Shown here piece after piece: positions 33,916 through 47,414 of a stretch of 64,000 nucleotides of DNA. The translations under genes were made by a program, and so were the position numbers. The notes beneath the pieces are model-generated. The model was not told where the DNA came from. It ran no database searches and saw only the letters and a program-made list of their open reading frames with translations. The stretch's first letter is position 1; each line of letters starts with the position of its first letter. The stretch lies in NCBI GenBank assembly GCA_025403435.1, contig CM046348.1:20497679-20561678 (forward strand), written 5' to 3'. This DNA is from Artocarpus heterophyllus. Its lineage: Eukaryota > Streptophyta > Magnoliopsida > Rosales > Moraceae.

Positions 33916-35144
33916 ACATGGGTTACAACATATAGAAAATTGTGGGGCATTGTGGCTTCGCAGGGGACAAGCCAAACATGGGCTTGTTATGTGCCAAACC
34001 GATGACCATGTGCCCAAACTCCAAACGGATCATCAATTCGATATTGGGCTCTTTCTTATAATTCAATGCCTTTAATTCGCCTTTTCTAAGCTTAAAGTTT
34101 TCAAAAGAATTTGAAATATTTATACAAAATGTCTGTTTTGAGCTTATTAAGTATAAAATTGTCTATTTTTATACAATATTATGATATTGTCTTCTTTTAA
34201 AATATTAGTGACGCAGATTGCCCATATGCCCAATGTTTAATTTTGGGCACCTTCCTATACGTTTGACTTTTTTATTTCTTTATTTGGGGTAATATCTCTA
34301 TAAGTTGACTTCATGCATCTTTTAATACCAAAAATTTGTGAATTTGCATCAGTCATTTTAGTTCTTCAATAAATCATTCATCGTTATGATTTTTTTTTAA
34401 TATTAAATGCGCTCATTTGTTCACCTTGCAACATATTGATTTGTGCTAATAACAATCCTTTTTTTCTCTCTCGTTTATTCACATAACAATAAATCATTCA
34501 TCTTTGTGATTTTGCATTCCTTCATATAATTAGTTATTAGTTTAATTACATTAATGATAGTTTCATTTCAAAAATGAAAAGTATTGAAAGGTTCTTAAAC
34601 ATTTTTATTAGCTCTTACAATTATAATTTTATTTCAAAAATGAAAAGTATTGACAGGTTTTTAAATATTTTTTATTTATTATAGTCACAGTTTCATTTCA
34701 ATGATGAAAGGTATTGACAAGTCACTATAGTTATAGTTTTGTTTTCATTACTATAGTTATAATTTCATTTTTCATAATTGTTTATTGTCTTTTTTTGTGT
34801 GTTTTTTAATCTCCTCGCTACAACCATTTTCTTTTTTAAACTTTTTTTTTGTATGTTTTAATATTAATTGCATATTGAACTTCAAAAAAAAATTTCTTTT
34901 TTTTTTCCATGTTTACTCAATATAATTATATATTCATTATAGAACATCCCAATTTATTTCATTTATTATGTTTCAATAAGAAAATTATATAGTTAATTAT
35001 TTTATACTATAATTTAAGGCTACAATAGTCTTTACGTGTAAAGTAGTGGACAGTTTTATAATTAAATTAGTTTATGGATAGTTTTAGATTCAATGTCATA
35101 CAATTAGACACATATGTAAATCATCTGAAAAATTTTCATAAATG
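33916..35144. other. Gene-free DNA with short local repeats
   Basis: At 34550-34770 the phrase TTTCATTTCAAAAATGAAAA and variants recur three or four times about 70-90 bases apart, with GTATTGACAGGTT-type neighbours. No coding. Confidence 0.45.
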
Positions 35145-35149
35145 TTATT

Positions 35150-35325
35150 TTTCATATTTACTTTTTATACATACCATATATATTCACTTGTGGTGCAACT
35201 TAACACATAATATGAATGATACAGTAGCACAAACTTTTTTAAATATCGTATAAATAAACACAATTTTTAAAAGTATGGTATAACTTGTAATTTTCTCAAG
35301 TTTTTACACCCTTGTGGGCCTAATA
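35150..35325. repeat. Dispersed repeat, copy 1
   Basis: Shares GTGCAACTTAACACATAATA and ACAATTTTTAAAAGTATGGT with 48040-48175. Two copies in the window, no ORF, ends not defined. Confidence 0.55.
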
Positions 35326-35739
35326 GATGAGAAATCAAATAACTACCTATTGAAAGTTATATACTTTGCATGCATGATCATATAACCTAAACTAAGCGTT
35401 TACGTAGGATATCAGATAAAATCATTTTGGGTTATATTTTAGTACATTATATGAATAGAATTACTCTGGCTATATAGTAGATTTAATGATCTTATGTATG
35501 TGCACCATTTGATTAAGAATTCATAATTAGATCATAAGAATGTTTTAATATTATGTGTGGAAAGAAGAAAATAATTAGTTTAACCACAAGAGCCATACTT
35601 TCCACGGGTGTAGGGAAGAGAGTTAAGGATTAGAAAGGAGAGAAACATGTTTAACTTTTCTTGTCATAAGATCATACCTCATATCGCACTTGAATGAGAT
35701 TGTGTTTTTTAAAATTAAAAAACGAGTTTTGGTATATCT

Positions 35740-36210
35740 GCCTCCTAAATTTTTTTGGTTTTTTAAATATAGTTTTTAAACTTTTTTGGGTGATAACTAT
35801 GTCCCTAAACTTTATAAAGTGTGGTAATTAAGTTCTATTGTCCTAATCACAAATGTCTAATAAAATTAGGACAGAAAACGATTACAGGAGATACATGTGA
35901 TCTATTAATGGACCTATGCATATCTTATTTGCTTCTAAAAGAGCCAAGATGTTCAATTTTATATAAAAAATAGAACAAAAAGTTAAAAAAAAAATTATAT
36001 CAATGTTAATTACTTTTTTTTAACAATTTTGTGGTTTATATTTGTATTTTAATTATTGCAGTGCTTGTAATTCTATCTCTTCCTTTTTTAAATGGGTCAT
36101 GTGTGTCTCTCATAATAATTTTCTGTCCTAATTTAGATGAATATTTGTGATTACAAACTTATTTATCATAATTAGTCAAGTTTAAGAACACAATTGCCAC
36201 AAAAAAAAAA
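35740..36210. repeat. Inverted-repeat element of about 0.47 kb
   Basis: The left half (CCTAATCACAAATGTCTAAT ... TTAGGACAGAAAACG, 35840-35882) is the imperfect reverse complement of the right half (TTTTCTGTCCTAATTTAGAT ... TTTGTGATTAC, 36119-36156). The arms extend outward through GTCCCTAAACTT. A foldback or MITE-like element; no ORF. Confidence 0.65.
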
Positions 36211-36219
36211 AAAGCATAA

Positions 36220-37754
36220 AGACCACATTACAATATATATATATATATAGAAGGAAAATGCCTCAAAAACTCTAAAAAAAATTCTTTTATTTTCTGAATC
36301 TTGAATTTAGGAGAGTAGGTTTATAGACCAAAGCTTGTTATGGACAACAAACTAGTTGTATCTTTTGTTGATTTTGATGTAGATTCAAACTGGAAAAATG
36401 GATAAGATTTATATTGTCAGTGTCAACTTCCTAACAAATTTGATAAGTAGGCTCAGTGCCAACCCCTGGTGTTGAGGAAGGAAAAATGTTCACGAAACAT
36501 AAAAGAAATTAAACAAACTGATTTTCTTACAAATTCAGGCAAATAGGTAAAAGTAATGAATGAACTCGCTTTTTTTATTCAACCAACGAATTGTGTAAAT
36601 CTACACAGGACTCTACCACATGTTTTAGAATTTAAAGTTCCAATTTCTCCATCTTCAAGTTAAAAAAAAAAAAAGGAAAGAAAGATTGACAAGACATAAA
36701 ATGTTTGTAGAATTAAAAATTTACTACAGTTTGTGTATATTATATAAATGTTTGTAGAATTATAATGTAGATGTGCATAATGGCATTATTGACTTTGATA
36801 ATGATATAATTATTTCTTCCTAATCTATTATATAAAACAATTTCAATCATAATATATCTAAGAATTATGGCTCGTATCGTATCCCACGATAATGAATATG
36901 TCATTGTAAAAAAGATAAGACGAAAATAATTAGGATACGAACACAAAAGAATGTGAATTTTTTTTTATATATTTCATTACAATAATGAGTATTTCATTAT
37001 TAATAAAAGCATAAGAAAAATAAGAAAAATCACGACATGAAAACAAACGAATGTAATTTTCGTAGGTTATAAATGCAACAATAAGTGCACCATAGTACAA
37101 AAAAAGTATAAAGTATAATAAAGATAATATTTAGAAATGTGAATTTTTGTAGCGTTTCACGTGAATGTATCTAAGATAAAGGCGACCTACTTAAAATTTA
37201 AAAATTTAAAAATCGAATGGTAAACAACGTAATAAAACTGGGATTTGAAGATTCCAAATATTAATATTATTGGCACATATATATTTTCAAAAATTCAACT
37301 AGGAGCAAATTATGAAAATTGGTTACAAATTAAAAAAAAAAAACAACTCAAGGGGTATTTTTGAGTTGTCACATTTTAATACATCTCTAAGAAAAATCCG
37401 ATTGTGTAATTTTTCCATGTGTTAAAAGCTTACAGAAGCAACGTATAGTCACAAAAGAGTTTCTGATATTTTTTTATTCAAATTCGAGAATATATCATGT
37501 ATTTAGAAAAATTATTAAAATTATCAAATCTCACACAGAAGTTAACACACAAATTCATTTTTAATCCTAAGAAAAAGACTTTTTTAAAATTTTAGAAAAT
37601 GGAAGACCAAAAATTAGCGTCTTTGTAGTTTCTCTTCTAGATAACCACCGGTTTCTTGTATGAAGAGTAATAGACTTTTACACGTTAATAATGACTAAAT
37701 TTCACACCAGGAACAAAATTTTGTATAATTAGAAAGACATAAAAAACAATCTTA
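36220..37754. other. Gene-free A+T-rich DNA
   Basis: A TA microsatellite lies at 36234-36249. TATTATATAAATGTTTGTAG and AAAATGTTTGTAG form a small local repeat near 36699-36757. No gene seen. Confidence 0.4.
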
Positions 37755-37870
37755 TGTTGTGTTTGGCAGTAATTGGTTATAACTAACTTTTCAGCTACGA
37801 ATAGTGTAAATCTCTCACATGCTACAGTAAAAGCCAAAAAGTTTGCTGCATTGTAAATGTGACAACCATA
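37755..37870. repeat. Copy of the MITE-like family
   Basis: Starts TTGTGTTTGGCAGTAATTGG and has the inner CTCTCACATGCTACAGTAAA. Confidence 0.5.
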
Positions 37871-38942
37871 ATTCCCTTAAGGTGAAGAAGGCAAAGAAAA
37901 TGTGAGTTATATAATCCCAAATTGCTTGAAAATGGTCATATGTAGCAGTTCATAAGTAATAACACTACATTTCAATAGTATGAGACCTTTTAAAGTGAAG
38001 CCCAAGAGCAAAATTATAAGAGCTTAGGCGGTTGTTACACATTTTGATCAAACACTTTTTTTTTTTGTGGTTACAATCACCTGAAGTTTTTTGTTATAAT
38101 CACCTGAATATCATTCTAGCCACTTTTTTTTTTTTTGGTTGAGAATAGTCACAAAAGTATCTTAACATGGGAGATTTGAGAATATAATATTTTTAATGTT
38201 GCACGTGCGTTCCATAAAGAGACGAACTTTGGTTATGGATCTGAACTAAATTTATTAAAAACTTAACATAAAGAAATTTAATAATGTGACGAATCTTTTT
38301 TGCTTAAAAATATGATGAGTACACATATCTACGAAAATTCACTGAATGAATGCTTTCTTCTCTTCTACATCACAGCAGCAACATTAAAACTTTGCTACGT
38401 TTCATGTGAAAACTGCTCGCATGATGAGTGCAACATATGTGACTAATTTAAGCATATGTGTTTGGAGAATTTGGTTTGAACTTAACCAGTGTAAACAGCT
38501 AAGAAAATGGAAGACATTGTTTTACGCAACAGAAATTCTTCCCCCTTTTTTTTTTTTTCCCCTAACAGCAGATGTTCTTGTTTTATCTCTTGGATCAATT
38601 TTAATTTTTTTTTTTTTACAATCTAGTTATAAGTGTTTGCTTTAAAATTTTACAGCACACATACATACAAAGTTGTTTCCAATGATAAATCAAGCCGTTA
38701 ATCTAAAAACAACAATAGTTTGACCGGAAAAAAGAAAGGTTATTGCCTTTAGAAATCCCAAAAAAAAAAATGTAAAAATGGAAAAATTGGAACGCTTGGC
38801 CGAGACAATTTCTTTCTTTTTTTATTTATTTTTAATTTTTTTTCCTTTCTTCATTATGAACAATGACGCGATCAAAGAATATTCCTAATTCATTAAATCG
38901 ACGCTTAAGCCAGGGATGAAAAAAAAAACAGCAAAATACATA
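37871..38942. other. Intergenic, 3' side of the EF-hand gene
   Basis: Long T and A runs (38057-38066, 38125-38138, 38547-38558). No gene seen. The part nearest 38943 should include the 3' UTR. Confidence 0.4.
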
Positions 38943-39353
38943 TCAAAACGACTCGCCGTCATGATTAAACGTCGTCGTATTACGTGATGAAGATCTGGCA
39001 GTGATCTCTTCTTGCAGAGCGTGTTCAAGCCAAAACCAGGACTCATCCATGAGTTCGGGGCTCAGTCTGAACATCAAGACGCAGAACTCCATCTGGTTCA
39101 GAGCTCCGTCGCCGTCCAAATCCCCTTCCTTGACCATGCTCTCGAGCTCGTCTTCTCTCAAGTCCTGGAGGCCCAGAACCGCCGCCGAGTTCCGCCGCAA
39201 GCTATCCAGCGTGATCAGCCCCTTGTCCTTGTCCATCAGAAGCTCGAATCCGTTGCACAGCTCCTTTATCAGCCCTTCGCCGCCCAATTTCTCCGCCATT
39301 ACAGGCAACAAGTCCTCGAAAACGAAGGCCTTAGATTTTCCCATCCCCGCCAT
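38943..39353 (-). CDS. PBP1: EF-hand calcium-binding protein of the PBP1/KIC family
   Basis: Single-exon gene of 136 residues, ATG at 39353. The family comprises small calcium sensors: Arabidopsis PBP1 binds the PINOID kinase, which directs auxin transport, and KIC binds the kinesin-like protein KCBP in trichomes. Visible: LLPVMAEKLGG at 15-25, SLRRNSAAVLGL at 51-62 and one complete EF-hand loop at 78-89 (D78, D80, D82, N86, E89) followed by FCVLMFRLSPELM. A second EF-hand is absent, as is usual in this family. The C-terminal ~20 residues are variable and polar. Choosing between PBP1 and KIC needs a tree; I favour PBP1-like. Confidence 0.93.
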   Translation of the reverse strand: MAGMGKSKAFVFEDLLPVMAEKLGGEGLIKELCNGFELLMDKDKGLITLDSLRRNSAAVLGLQDLREDELESMVKEGDLDGDGALNQMEFCVLMFRLSPELMDESWFWLEHALQEEITARSSSRNTTTFNHDGESF

Positions 39354-39457
39354 TATCGTTCTTGACTCCTGAATTGCTTCTTTGTGTTCTGTAGAGAGAG
39401 AAAAAACAACTCTTGTGGAAATGGTTGTTCGATGAAGATAGAGAGGGTAGAATCATT

Positions 39458-39491
39458 TTATATATAGAGGAGAGAGAGAGAGAGAGAGAAA
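39458..39491 (-). promoter_or_regulatory. TATA box and CT-rich tract of the EF-hand gene
   Basis: On the minus strand a CT-dinucleotide tract (39469-39491) is followed by TATATATAAA (39458-39467), about 105 bases upstream of the ATG. Pyrimidine tracts next to TATA boxes are common in plant core promoters. Confidence 0.6.
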
Positions 39492-42400
39492 GAGTGGGTT
39501 CTTGGAACTTGGAAGGAGGAAGGACGAAGTCTGGTCCCGAAACGGATGACAGCAATGGAACAGACATTTAATTGCTGGTCGGCTTTTGATTCTCTATATG
39601 AGGAAACGCCTTGCGCAAATTGCCTCCCTATTTCGCGGAAGCTTGCGAGGGGTATTTCCGTCATTTCATTACCTTTCGGTCTTTGAGATAAAACTACTAA
39701 CTTCTAGCTTCTACGTTTTACTATTTTTTTTTTTTCCTTTCCTAATGTTTGGATTAATTATTCTTAATCTTGCACTACCAATTTTTATTTCAACTAACGT
39801 CGAAATAATCAATAGTGTATATTTTAAAACATCGCCTGATCAAAACATATTTTTTTCATATCAATCGGGTGAGTATATTTTTCTGTTCTCATCCATTTTG
39901 GGAATTGCCAATTAATATTACACAAACATTAAATTTGAAATATTTTTATTCATTATTACATTTCTACCCTTGATTGGGACATTGGTCTTGTCACATGCTC
40001 ACGTTGTGAAGAACTTTTGCTCAATTTGCGATTTGGTCTTGACTTTGTATTACGTTTCGCGCCACTTTGGAGGGGCAATTTCGGACATGAGACTCATTCC
40101 TTATTAGAAGAGTTTGGAGCTGCAGATTTCCTCTCCCATTTTGACTTTCCTTCACTATCGCTAAAAAGCAGTTTGTTGTTATATAACTTCGAGTTTTTAC
40201 AGGTCTGACCTTGTACACATGATTCCTTCCTCTTCCAAAAGCCCAATTGTTCACATGATAATTACAAGGTTGGCAATATATAATTGTTTAAGAGCAGAAC
40301 AAAAGATAGAAAGAGAGTTTAAGAACATTAGTTTATTTAGGTTCCTGTCTTTAGGCTCCCTTTTCTCCGATCATCCTGAAGCTTCCTGGAAAAACTCTTT
40401 GCAAGATGTGAAAGTTCGCGTGGAGTGATAATTTATTATTAATTAATTAGTGGAACATTAGATCAAATGCTCAACATAAACATTAATGATTCGTGTTTCA
40501 TGGTCTAACCTTAAATCTCGGATGTGCGTGGGGGAAATCTTGCTTATATTACTTAAATTAAGGTTAAATTTTGATCCGAATTCACTTGGTTGTGGTGGGG
40601 TCAGCCTTTTGCTTCAGTGGGGGTGGTATAGACTATTTTTTCTTTAAGAAAATTAGCATAAATTTTCATATTACATCATAATATTTTTCAAAAACTAATA
40701 TTAAGAGTTTTATACTATGAAAAATATCTTACTAGTAGCGTTTTGTTATGAAATGTCAGATGTTTATATAAAAAAATATATTTATTTGTGTTTGGAAACA
40801 TGCACTAACAATAAAGATATTTTACCAAAGTTTGTTTTTTTATTTTCATACCTTGTGTTTTGAGGTTATAAAGGCCACCATGTATATGACAACTTTAGCA
40901 TAAAAAAAGACATTAGATTAAATTGTATTTTATACTCAAATGTCAATATTTAACATTAACACATCATTATAACGTTATATTGACGATACTCTAAAAGTCT
41001 TTAAGATTATTTTATGAAAATATTAAGTCTCAACTAGAGCATAATTAAAAAGTAATAAAATTTAAAGAGCCAAATTTTAATTTTCAAAAAATGGGTAGGC
41101 GGCAACCCCTCTCAGTCTCACCTAGCTCAGCTCCTCCACTGGTAATAGTAATAATTAAAAAACCAAAACTAAATGGGAGATTACGGTGAAGTGATAATAT
41201 CATAAATTTCAGTGTCTAGGTGTCATTCTTTTTTATCCAAAACCTTGGAATTTTGGACCAACCTTGAAGCACCGCCCATTAAATCATATACAAGCAAATT
41301 GAACTTACATTCATATGTGTCGGTGGTTCTGGCTGTATTTCTTCTTCTTTAATTGTCGTGTAATATAATGTAAAAAATAAAAATAAAAATAAAAATAAAG
41401 GAAATCCACTACAAAAGTGCATGTGAACATGGCCGCACGAGTATGTGACGTACGATTTGAGCCTACATTTGGCAGCATAGGATCAAAAGTATTTTATATC
41501 CTTTTTTGGCCAAAAAACAAGAAAAGTCCCGTTGAGCCAAAAAAATGAAAGAAAAAGGAAAATTGGAGGCCCCCATTTATGTCGATGTGTCCCATGCCTT
41601 AGCCGCGTATGACCAATTCCACAGTTCCACCGCCCACATACATACCAATACGATGTTCAATTTTTTGGACTATAATGTAATATAATAACGGTGAATATTT
41701 TTTTTTATTTGTATGATTTCACTGGTGACGAAATCCGTGACGAACTTAATTGGACTTTCCCAAAATGTTGTGCTCGTTGACCGTGGCATCCATGTAATTT
41801 TTCACTTTTCCTTGTCATCATTTTTTTTTTTTTTTTTGTTTTCGGTCAACAATTGATTTTTCTTTCTAGGATTTTTGACGGTGTCCCTTCCCGTCAAACA
41901 CTGCCAAAGGGTCAATCTGTGAGAAGCCATCACTAGTTTGTTAATTCTAATATGGTGATTAATTAGTCTAATCTCCTCCTACTCTATGAAAGCAATCCAA
42001 ACCTCCAATGACATTTACTTGCTCTTTGATGAAATTTCTAGAACTTAATTGTAGAAAAGTTATAACCAGGATTATAATTAATGAGTGCTTTCTATCGAAA
42101 AAGTAATTTACCGATAAATATTTCTATTTAGAAAGGTTATTTTGATCAAAACTAATGATTTAAAAATGTGAACCAGGGGTGGTTAAAGACCCTAATTAAT
42201 TATCAGTTGCTCGGCAAAACTGACCATTTGAAGTTTCAGCAATTGATAGTTGAAAAGAGAAGAAATCAAAGCAGACACAAATTTGCAATTTCTTCCTTAA
42301 AAAAACGTATTTGCAATTTTTCCTTTATCAAATTTAATGCGACACTAAAAGCATAATTTTTCAAATGTCATATATACTCGTTCAATTCTATTATTTTACA

Positions 42401-42855
42401 GTAGCATGGTGGCTTTTTGGTGTGTTGACTGATTCACTCTTCTAACGTTTATGAACAACTAAATTTTGACTTTGTTCTTTTGGATTTTCCAAGTCCAAAG
42501 TAGCAAGCTGCATGGTAGTAGACGTTTGTGGAGGCAAAAGTATCGAACAAGTTCTTCTGACCAAAAATTTATGTAGTCAAATCAAATTAGTTTAGTCATC
42601 GAAAATTATATCCCTTTGAAAATGAAAAACTAAGTATACCTATGACAGACCTATGATCAAACTATAATTTTGACATGTACCGTTGGTGTTTTTTTTTTTT
42701 TTTTTTTTCCTTTAAGGTCCCACTGATAAAAGGGCAGCCCAACTTTCTATGGTTGAGATCGATTTAACCGTTATCTAGTAGCTGAAAAAACAGTTATTTA
42801 AAAAAAAAAGGGGGCACTTGGCACATTACAGCTCAAAATAATTAGTTTTACCGTA
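39492..42855. other. Intergenic, nothing recognised
   Basis: 3.4 kb without a supported gene. Landmarks are an AAAAAT run at 41376-41400 and T runs at 41821-41838 and 42691-42709. The small ORFs are not supported by family features. Confidence 0.4.
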
Positions 42856-42860
42856 GTTAC

Positions 42861-43754
42861 TGTCAGTATTTGGAATTTTGAATTAGCATAATTAGCTTGT
42901 AATTATTCAAAGAAAAAAATATCATGATTTCTTTCAAATAAATGTAGAAAAATGCCAAAGACTAAAAGATTTTATGTCAAAAAGTTTTAAGAGATAAAGC
43001 CAAACCTTTTTTTTAAGGATTTTCAGAGTATATTCCAAATTTCAAATGACAATTGAAGTCTATCTTAACTTGGGGAACAAGTTTAATTTATAAAAGAATT
43101 GAAAATTTGAATTGAAAGAGGGTTGATCTCTTTATTTTAAAAGATGTGGCGTGGATGCTATTTAGTGATTTTAAATGAAGAATATCTGATTTAAAAGAGA
43201 GATCACAAGTTCCAGGGGCAGATCGTATAAATTTTCAAATTCAAGTTCAAATATGTCACAGCAGATTCTGCGACGGTTTAAATTTTTGATAAGGTTTTAC
43301 TACTTATAAAGCGACGATGAGTCTGAGAATTTTTTACAAAGTTTCTAGAGGGCAAACAAGCATAGAGGCAGTGAGAATTCGTCCAAGTATTTTCAGGAGA
43401 AAGTACATCATTCTTCGAGAGAAGGATTTGCTATTTTCAAGAGAAAGCATTCTGCTATAGACAGGAGTCTCGTGAAGCATTTAGTGGTGCTCGCTAAACA
43501 ATGCCATAAGAAGTATAGCAACATAGGCGTCAATCACTAAGAGAGAGTCTTAAATTGAATACATTCAACCGTTGCTTGTAAGCAAGTTTTCTTAGTGTAT
43601 TGTTCAACATCTAGGCATAGCTCTATGGACGTAGGTTTTATAACCGAACCATGATAAAATTTGTTGTGTTCTTATGCTTATTTTATATGATGGTAATTTT
43701 TAATTAATTGGACTTTAATTAAAAATTTGGTAATTCTTAAAAACAAATCTTTCA
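42861..43754 (+). repeat. 5' LTR of the gag-only copia element
   Basis: Starts TGTCAGTATTTGG and ends ATCTTTCA. Aligns throughout with 46549-47404. Confidence 0.85.
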
Positions 43755-45165
43755 ATTGGTATTAGAGCAGTTCACTAACCTTGTTTTGATGAGATTTTGG
43801 GACAAGATCTGTATTTCTGCAAGTATGGATTTACTAAGAGATGGAGGCTCAATTATGAAACCGTCACTTTTGGATGGTTTAAACTATTCATACTGGAAGG
43901 CATGCATGAGAGCATTCACCAAGGCGATTAAGGAAAGAGCATGACGATATAGTTTGAGGGTCGGGATTATCTTACTACTATTGACAAAACTACTCTCAAA
44001 CACGAGGAATCATGGTCTGAAGATGAGGTGAAACTTTCAAATTATAATTCAAAAGCCCTTGATACCTTGTTCAATGCTGTAGATGTGAATTAATTCAAGC
44101 TCATCTTCACGTGTGAATCTACTATAGAGGCATGGAATATTCCTCAAACTGCACATGAGGGAACTGCTGCTGTTAAGGTTTCCAAACTACAATTGCTAGC
44201 AACTAGGTTTGAGAATTTAAGAATGCATGATGATGAACGAATTGTGATTTTAATGCAAAGTTATGTGATATTGCTAATGAGGCTTTTGCTCTTGGTGAAA
44301 AGTATTCTCACTCAAAGCTTGTAAAGAAAACCCTAAGATCACTTTCTAAGAGATTTGCTTACCAAGTTGAAACAATTGAAGAAGCCAAGGATGTTGACTC
44401 CATGAAACTTCATGAATACATGGGTTCATTACAAACTTTGGAGATGAAACTGAAACAAAAAGAAGAAAGAAAAGAGCATAGCCCTACAAGCTAAAGTGCA
44501 TAATTATTATGAGAGGGAGACGTCTGAAGATGAGGAAGATTTGTCGGAATCTTTTGATACGTTGACGAAAAATGTCAGCAACATTTTGCAGAAAATTAAT
44601 AAGAAGAAAAAATTAAGCAATTCATCAAAGGTTGAAAATTTCTAGAGAACAAAGGCTCCTTTAATTCAATACAAAATGCCTATAGAATTATGTATACCAA
44701 ATGAGTGAAGGTGTGCAAATTAAAGAAGACCCTAGAAGATCAAGTGTTCAAACTTAGTAAGGAAAGAGATGAACTAAAGAAAGCAACCATAAATTATGAA
44801 GTCCTAGCTGCCAAGAAGTTGGAGAAATTATTTGAAACAAGGTTGAATTAGAGCACACTTTAAAGACCATGAAGATGTTGAATACTGACATGACCAAGCT
44901 TGATCACATTCTGACGATGGGTATAACTAGTGGAGACCATCATGGTCTTGGATACATGGGTAGAGGCACAAGCACAACAACTTTTGTCAAGGAGAGCACA
45001 AAGTCTACATTGCTACCACCATCCAGAATGAAATCTGTTCATACATCTCCTCCTTCATCAGGTATGTCCAAGAGGTTTGTTCCTACTTGTCACTTTTGTA
45101 ATATTAAAGGCCATATTTGATGTAAATGTTTAAAATTCTTGAAATTGTTGAAAAATGGCATGTAA
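43755..45165 (+). pseudogene. Decayed copia gag
   Basis: An ATG at 43825 starts a Gag-like N-terminus (PSLLDGLNYSYWKACM) that stops at 43942. Further Gag-like stretches appear in shifted frames: TRFENLRMHDDERIV near 44206, then EEAKDVDSMKLHEYMGSLQT near 44380-44440. Near 45085 a CHFCNIKGHI zinc-knuckle start is cut by a stop codon. Several stops and frameshifts remove any product. Confidence 0.8.
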
Positions 45166-46548
45166 ATAATTCATTGTTTTCCCCAAAATCAAAAAGGACT
45201 CCTAAATCTAAAACTGATTTTAAAGATAAATTATAAGAAAATTTAGATTAAGAAGTCTGCTTTGTGTGTAAAAGAAAAATATGGGTCATTGAATGCTTTT
45301 AAAGATTTGTGAATGAGATTAAAGACTTAAAAAAAAATTGGCAAACATATTTTCTAAAGCTCTTGATGCTCCTAGATCCAAATCACTTAGGAAAGCATTA
45401 GGAATTTGTATTTTTTGATTTTCATCTTAATTTATTTTCATTTAACGCATGTATATTACATTAGGCACGTATTAGGTTTGTGTTTATTTGTTCTATACAT
45501 AAAATTTGAGAATTTATCATGAAAAATAGTTAGCTAAATATGGATTATTTGAAAAGAGTCTGTGTTTGTGCATGAACTAGTCTCGATTATTATAGAGCTT
45601 TAATTAATTGATTTATTTGCAACAAAACTATCATATATTAAATAGATATTTGAGAATAATGCAACCTTAGTATTTATATTTTTGAATTATGTTGCGACTA
45701 TATTTATGGATTCTTTTATGCAAATATATAATATAAGCAAAAAAAAAAGGAGAAAAGCTATCCGTGAGTAATCTGGGCTCACGTATCACCAATATATAGA
45801 GGACGGTCTATCATGAGATAAAAGCCCCTAAGTACAATAAAGTAGAATATAATAATGTTAAAATAAATAGAAAATATATATATACATAGTGTGATTTTTT
45901 ATATGATCATTATAGTTGGAACAAGTTTTTTAAAATTTTTGAGATGACAAGTTGCAAAAGTTCAATAAGCTCTATTCAAGTATGGTTTTTTTTTTTTTTT
46001 CCACACACACACTTAGACTATATTGTTATGCTCTTAGATTTGATTTATCTTTAAGCTATGATAATTTGAAGATAATCCATGTTCAAAAGATGAAAAATAA
46101 ATGCCAATTCTCACCAAAAAGATTTTTTATTTGTGTTTAGGTGCATCATGTTTATTTTTGCATTCTATTTTTTATTTTGCACACATATTCACACTAAGCA
46201 CACACGCGTGCTCGCACATACACACAAAAATTCACAAAAAAATATTATCAAGAAATTGGGTGCATAATGTCTTTAGAAATTTTCGTTCATCCACGGCTTT
46301 AAGTTTGTCAAGAAAATTTTGGTTTAAAAATTTGTTTGAAAAGGATGATTTAATTTAGGGAGAGTAATGACTTGAATCGACATCATGCTTATTGTTTCAT
46401 TGATTTGAAGAATTTTACTTTTCAGTCTCTATACTTTCTTATTATTTGTTTTGTTGGACTAATGATTTTGACATTTTTGACAAAAAAAGGGAGTATATAT
46501 TTTTTGGGTTTTTTTTTTGGTTTTGCCAAATATGCCAAAGGGGAAGAT
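45166..46548 (+). other. Non-coding interior of the gag-only copia element
   Basis: No pol remnant seen. There is a T run at 45986-46000 and a CA-rich tract at 46190-46228. Confidence 0.55.
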
Positions 46549-47404
46549 TGTTAGGTTTTCGAATTTTGAATTGGCATAATTGGCTTGTAATTATCCAAAG
46601 AAAAAATATATGTGATTTCTTTTAAGAGATAAATGTGGAAAAATGCTAAAGTCTAGAAGATTCTATGCCAAGAAGATTTAAGAGATAAAGCTAACATTTT
46701 TTAAGGATTTTCAAAGCATATTTCAAATTCCAAATCAGAATCTAACTCTATCTTTAACTTGAGGAGCAAGTTCGATTTGAAAAAGGATTGAAAATTGAAT
46801 TAAAGGAGAGTTGATCTCTTTTTTATAAAAGTTGAGGCATGGATGTGATTTAGTGGTTTTAAATGAAGAATACATGATTTAGAAGAGAGATCACGAGTCA
46901 AATTTTAAATTCAAGTTCAAATATGTCGAAACAAATTCTATAGCGGTTTGAATTTTTGATAAGGTTTTACTGCCTATAAAAGGAGAACGAGTCTAAGACT
47001 TTTTCACATTCAGAGGGAAAACAAGCATTGAGGCAGTAAGAATTCGTCCAAGTATTTTTGGGAGAAAAATTGCCGTTTTCAAGAGAAAACATTTTGCTGC
47101 AGATGGGAGTATGTAAAGCAAAGTTAAAGACGACTGGTGCTCACTGAACAAGGCTATAAGAAGTACGGCAACATAGGCATCAAGCACTAAAGGGGAGTTT
47201 TAAATTGAATAAGTCCAATCAGTACTTGTAAACAAGTTTTCTTAGTGGATTCTTCAACATCTAGGTGTGGCCTTATAGACGTAGGTTTTATAACCAAACA
47301 ATGATAAAATTTGTTGTATTCTTTTGCCTATTTTATGCGTTGGTCATTTTTTATTAATTGGACCTTAATTAAACATTCAATAATTCCTAAAAATAGATCT
47401 TTTG
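46549..47404 (+). repeat. 3' LTR of the gag-only copia element
   Basis: Starts TGTTAGGTTTTCG directly after the polypurine tract; partner of 42861-43754. Confidence 0.85.
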
Positions 47405-47414
47405 GTTACTCTTC

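Larger units (their letters stand above)
42856..47409 (+). mobile_element. Old gag-only copia element with 5-bp duplication GTTAC
   Basis: LTRs at 42861-43754 and 46549-47404 are clearly related but diverged. GTTAC flanks the element at 42856-42860 and 47405-47409. A mutated primer-binding site (ATTGGTATTAGAGC) follows the 5' LTR, and AAAGGGGAAGAT precedes the 3' LTR. The 2.8 kb interior keeps only a decayed gag; protease, integrase, reverse transcriptase and RNase H are missing. The 3' LTR ends in TG instead of CA. Confidence 0.88.
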
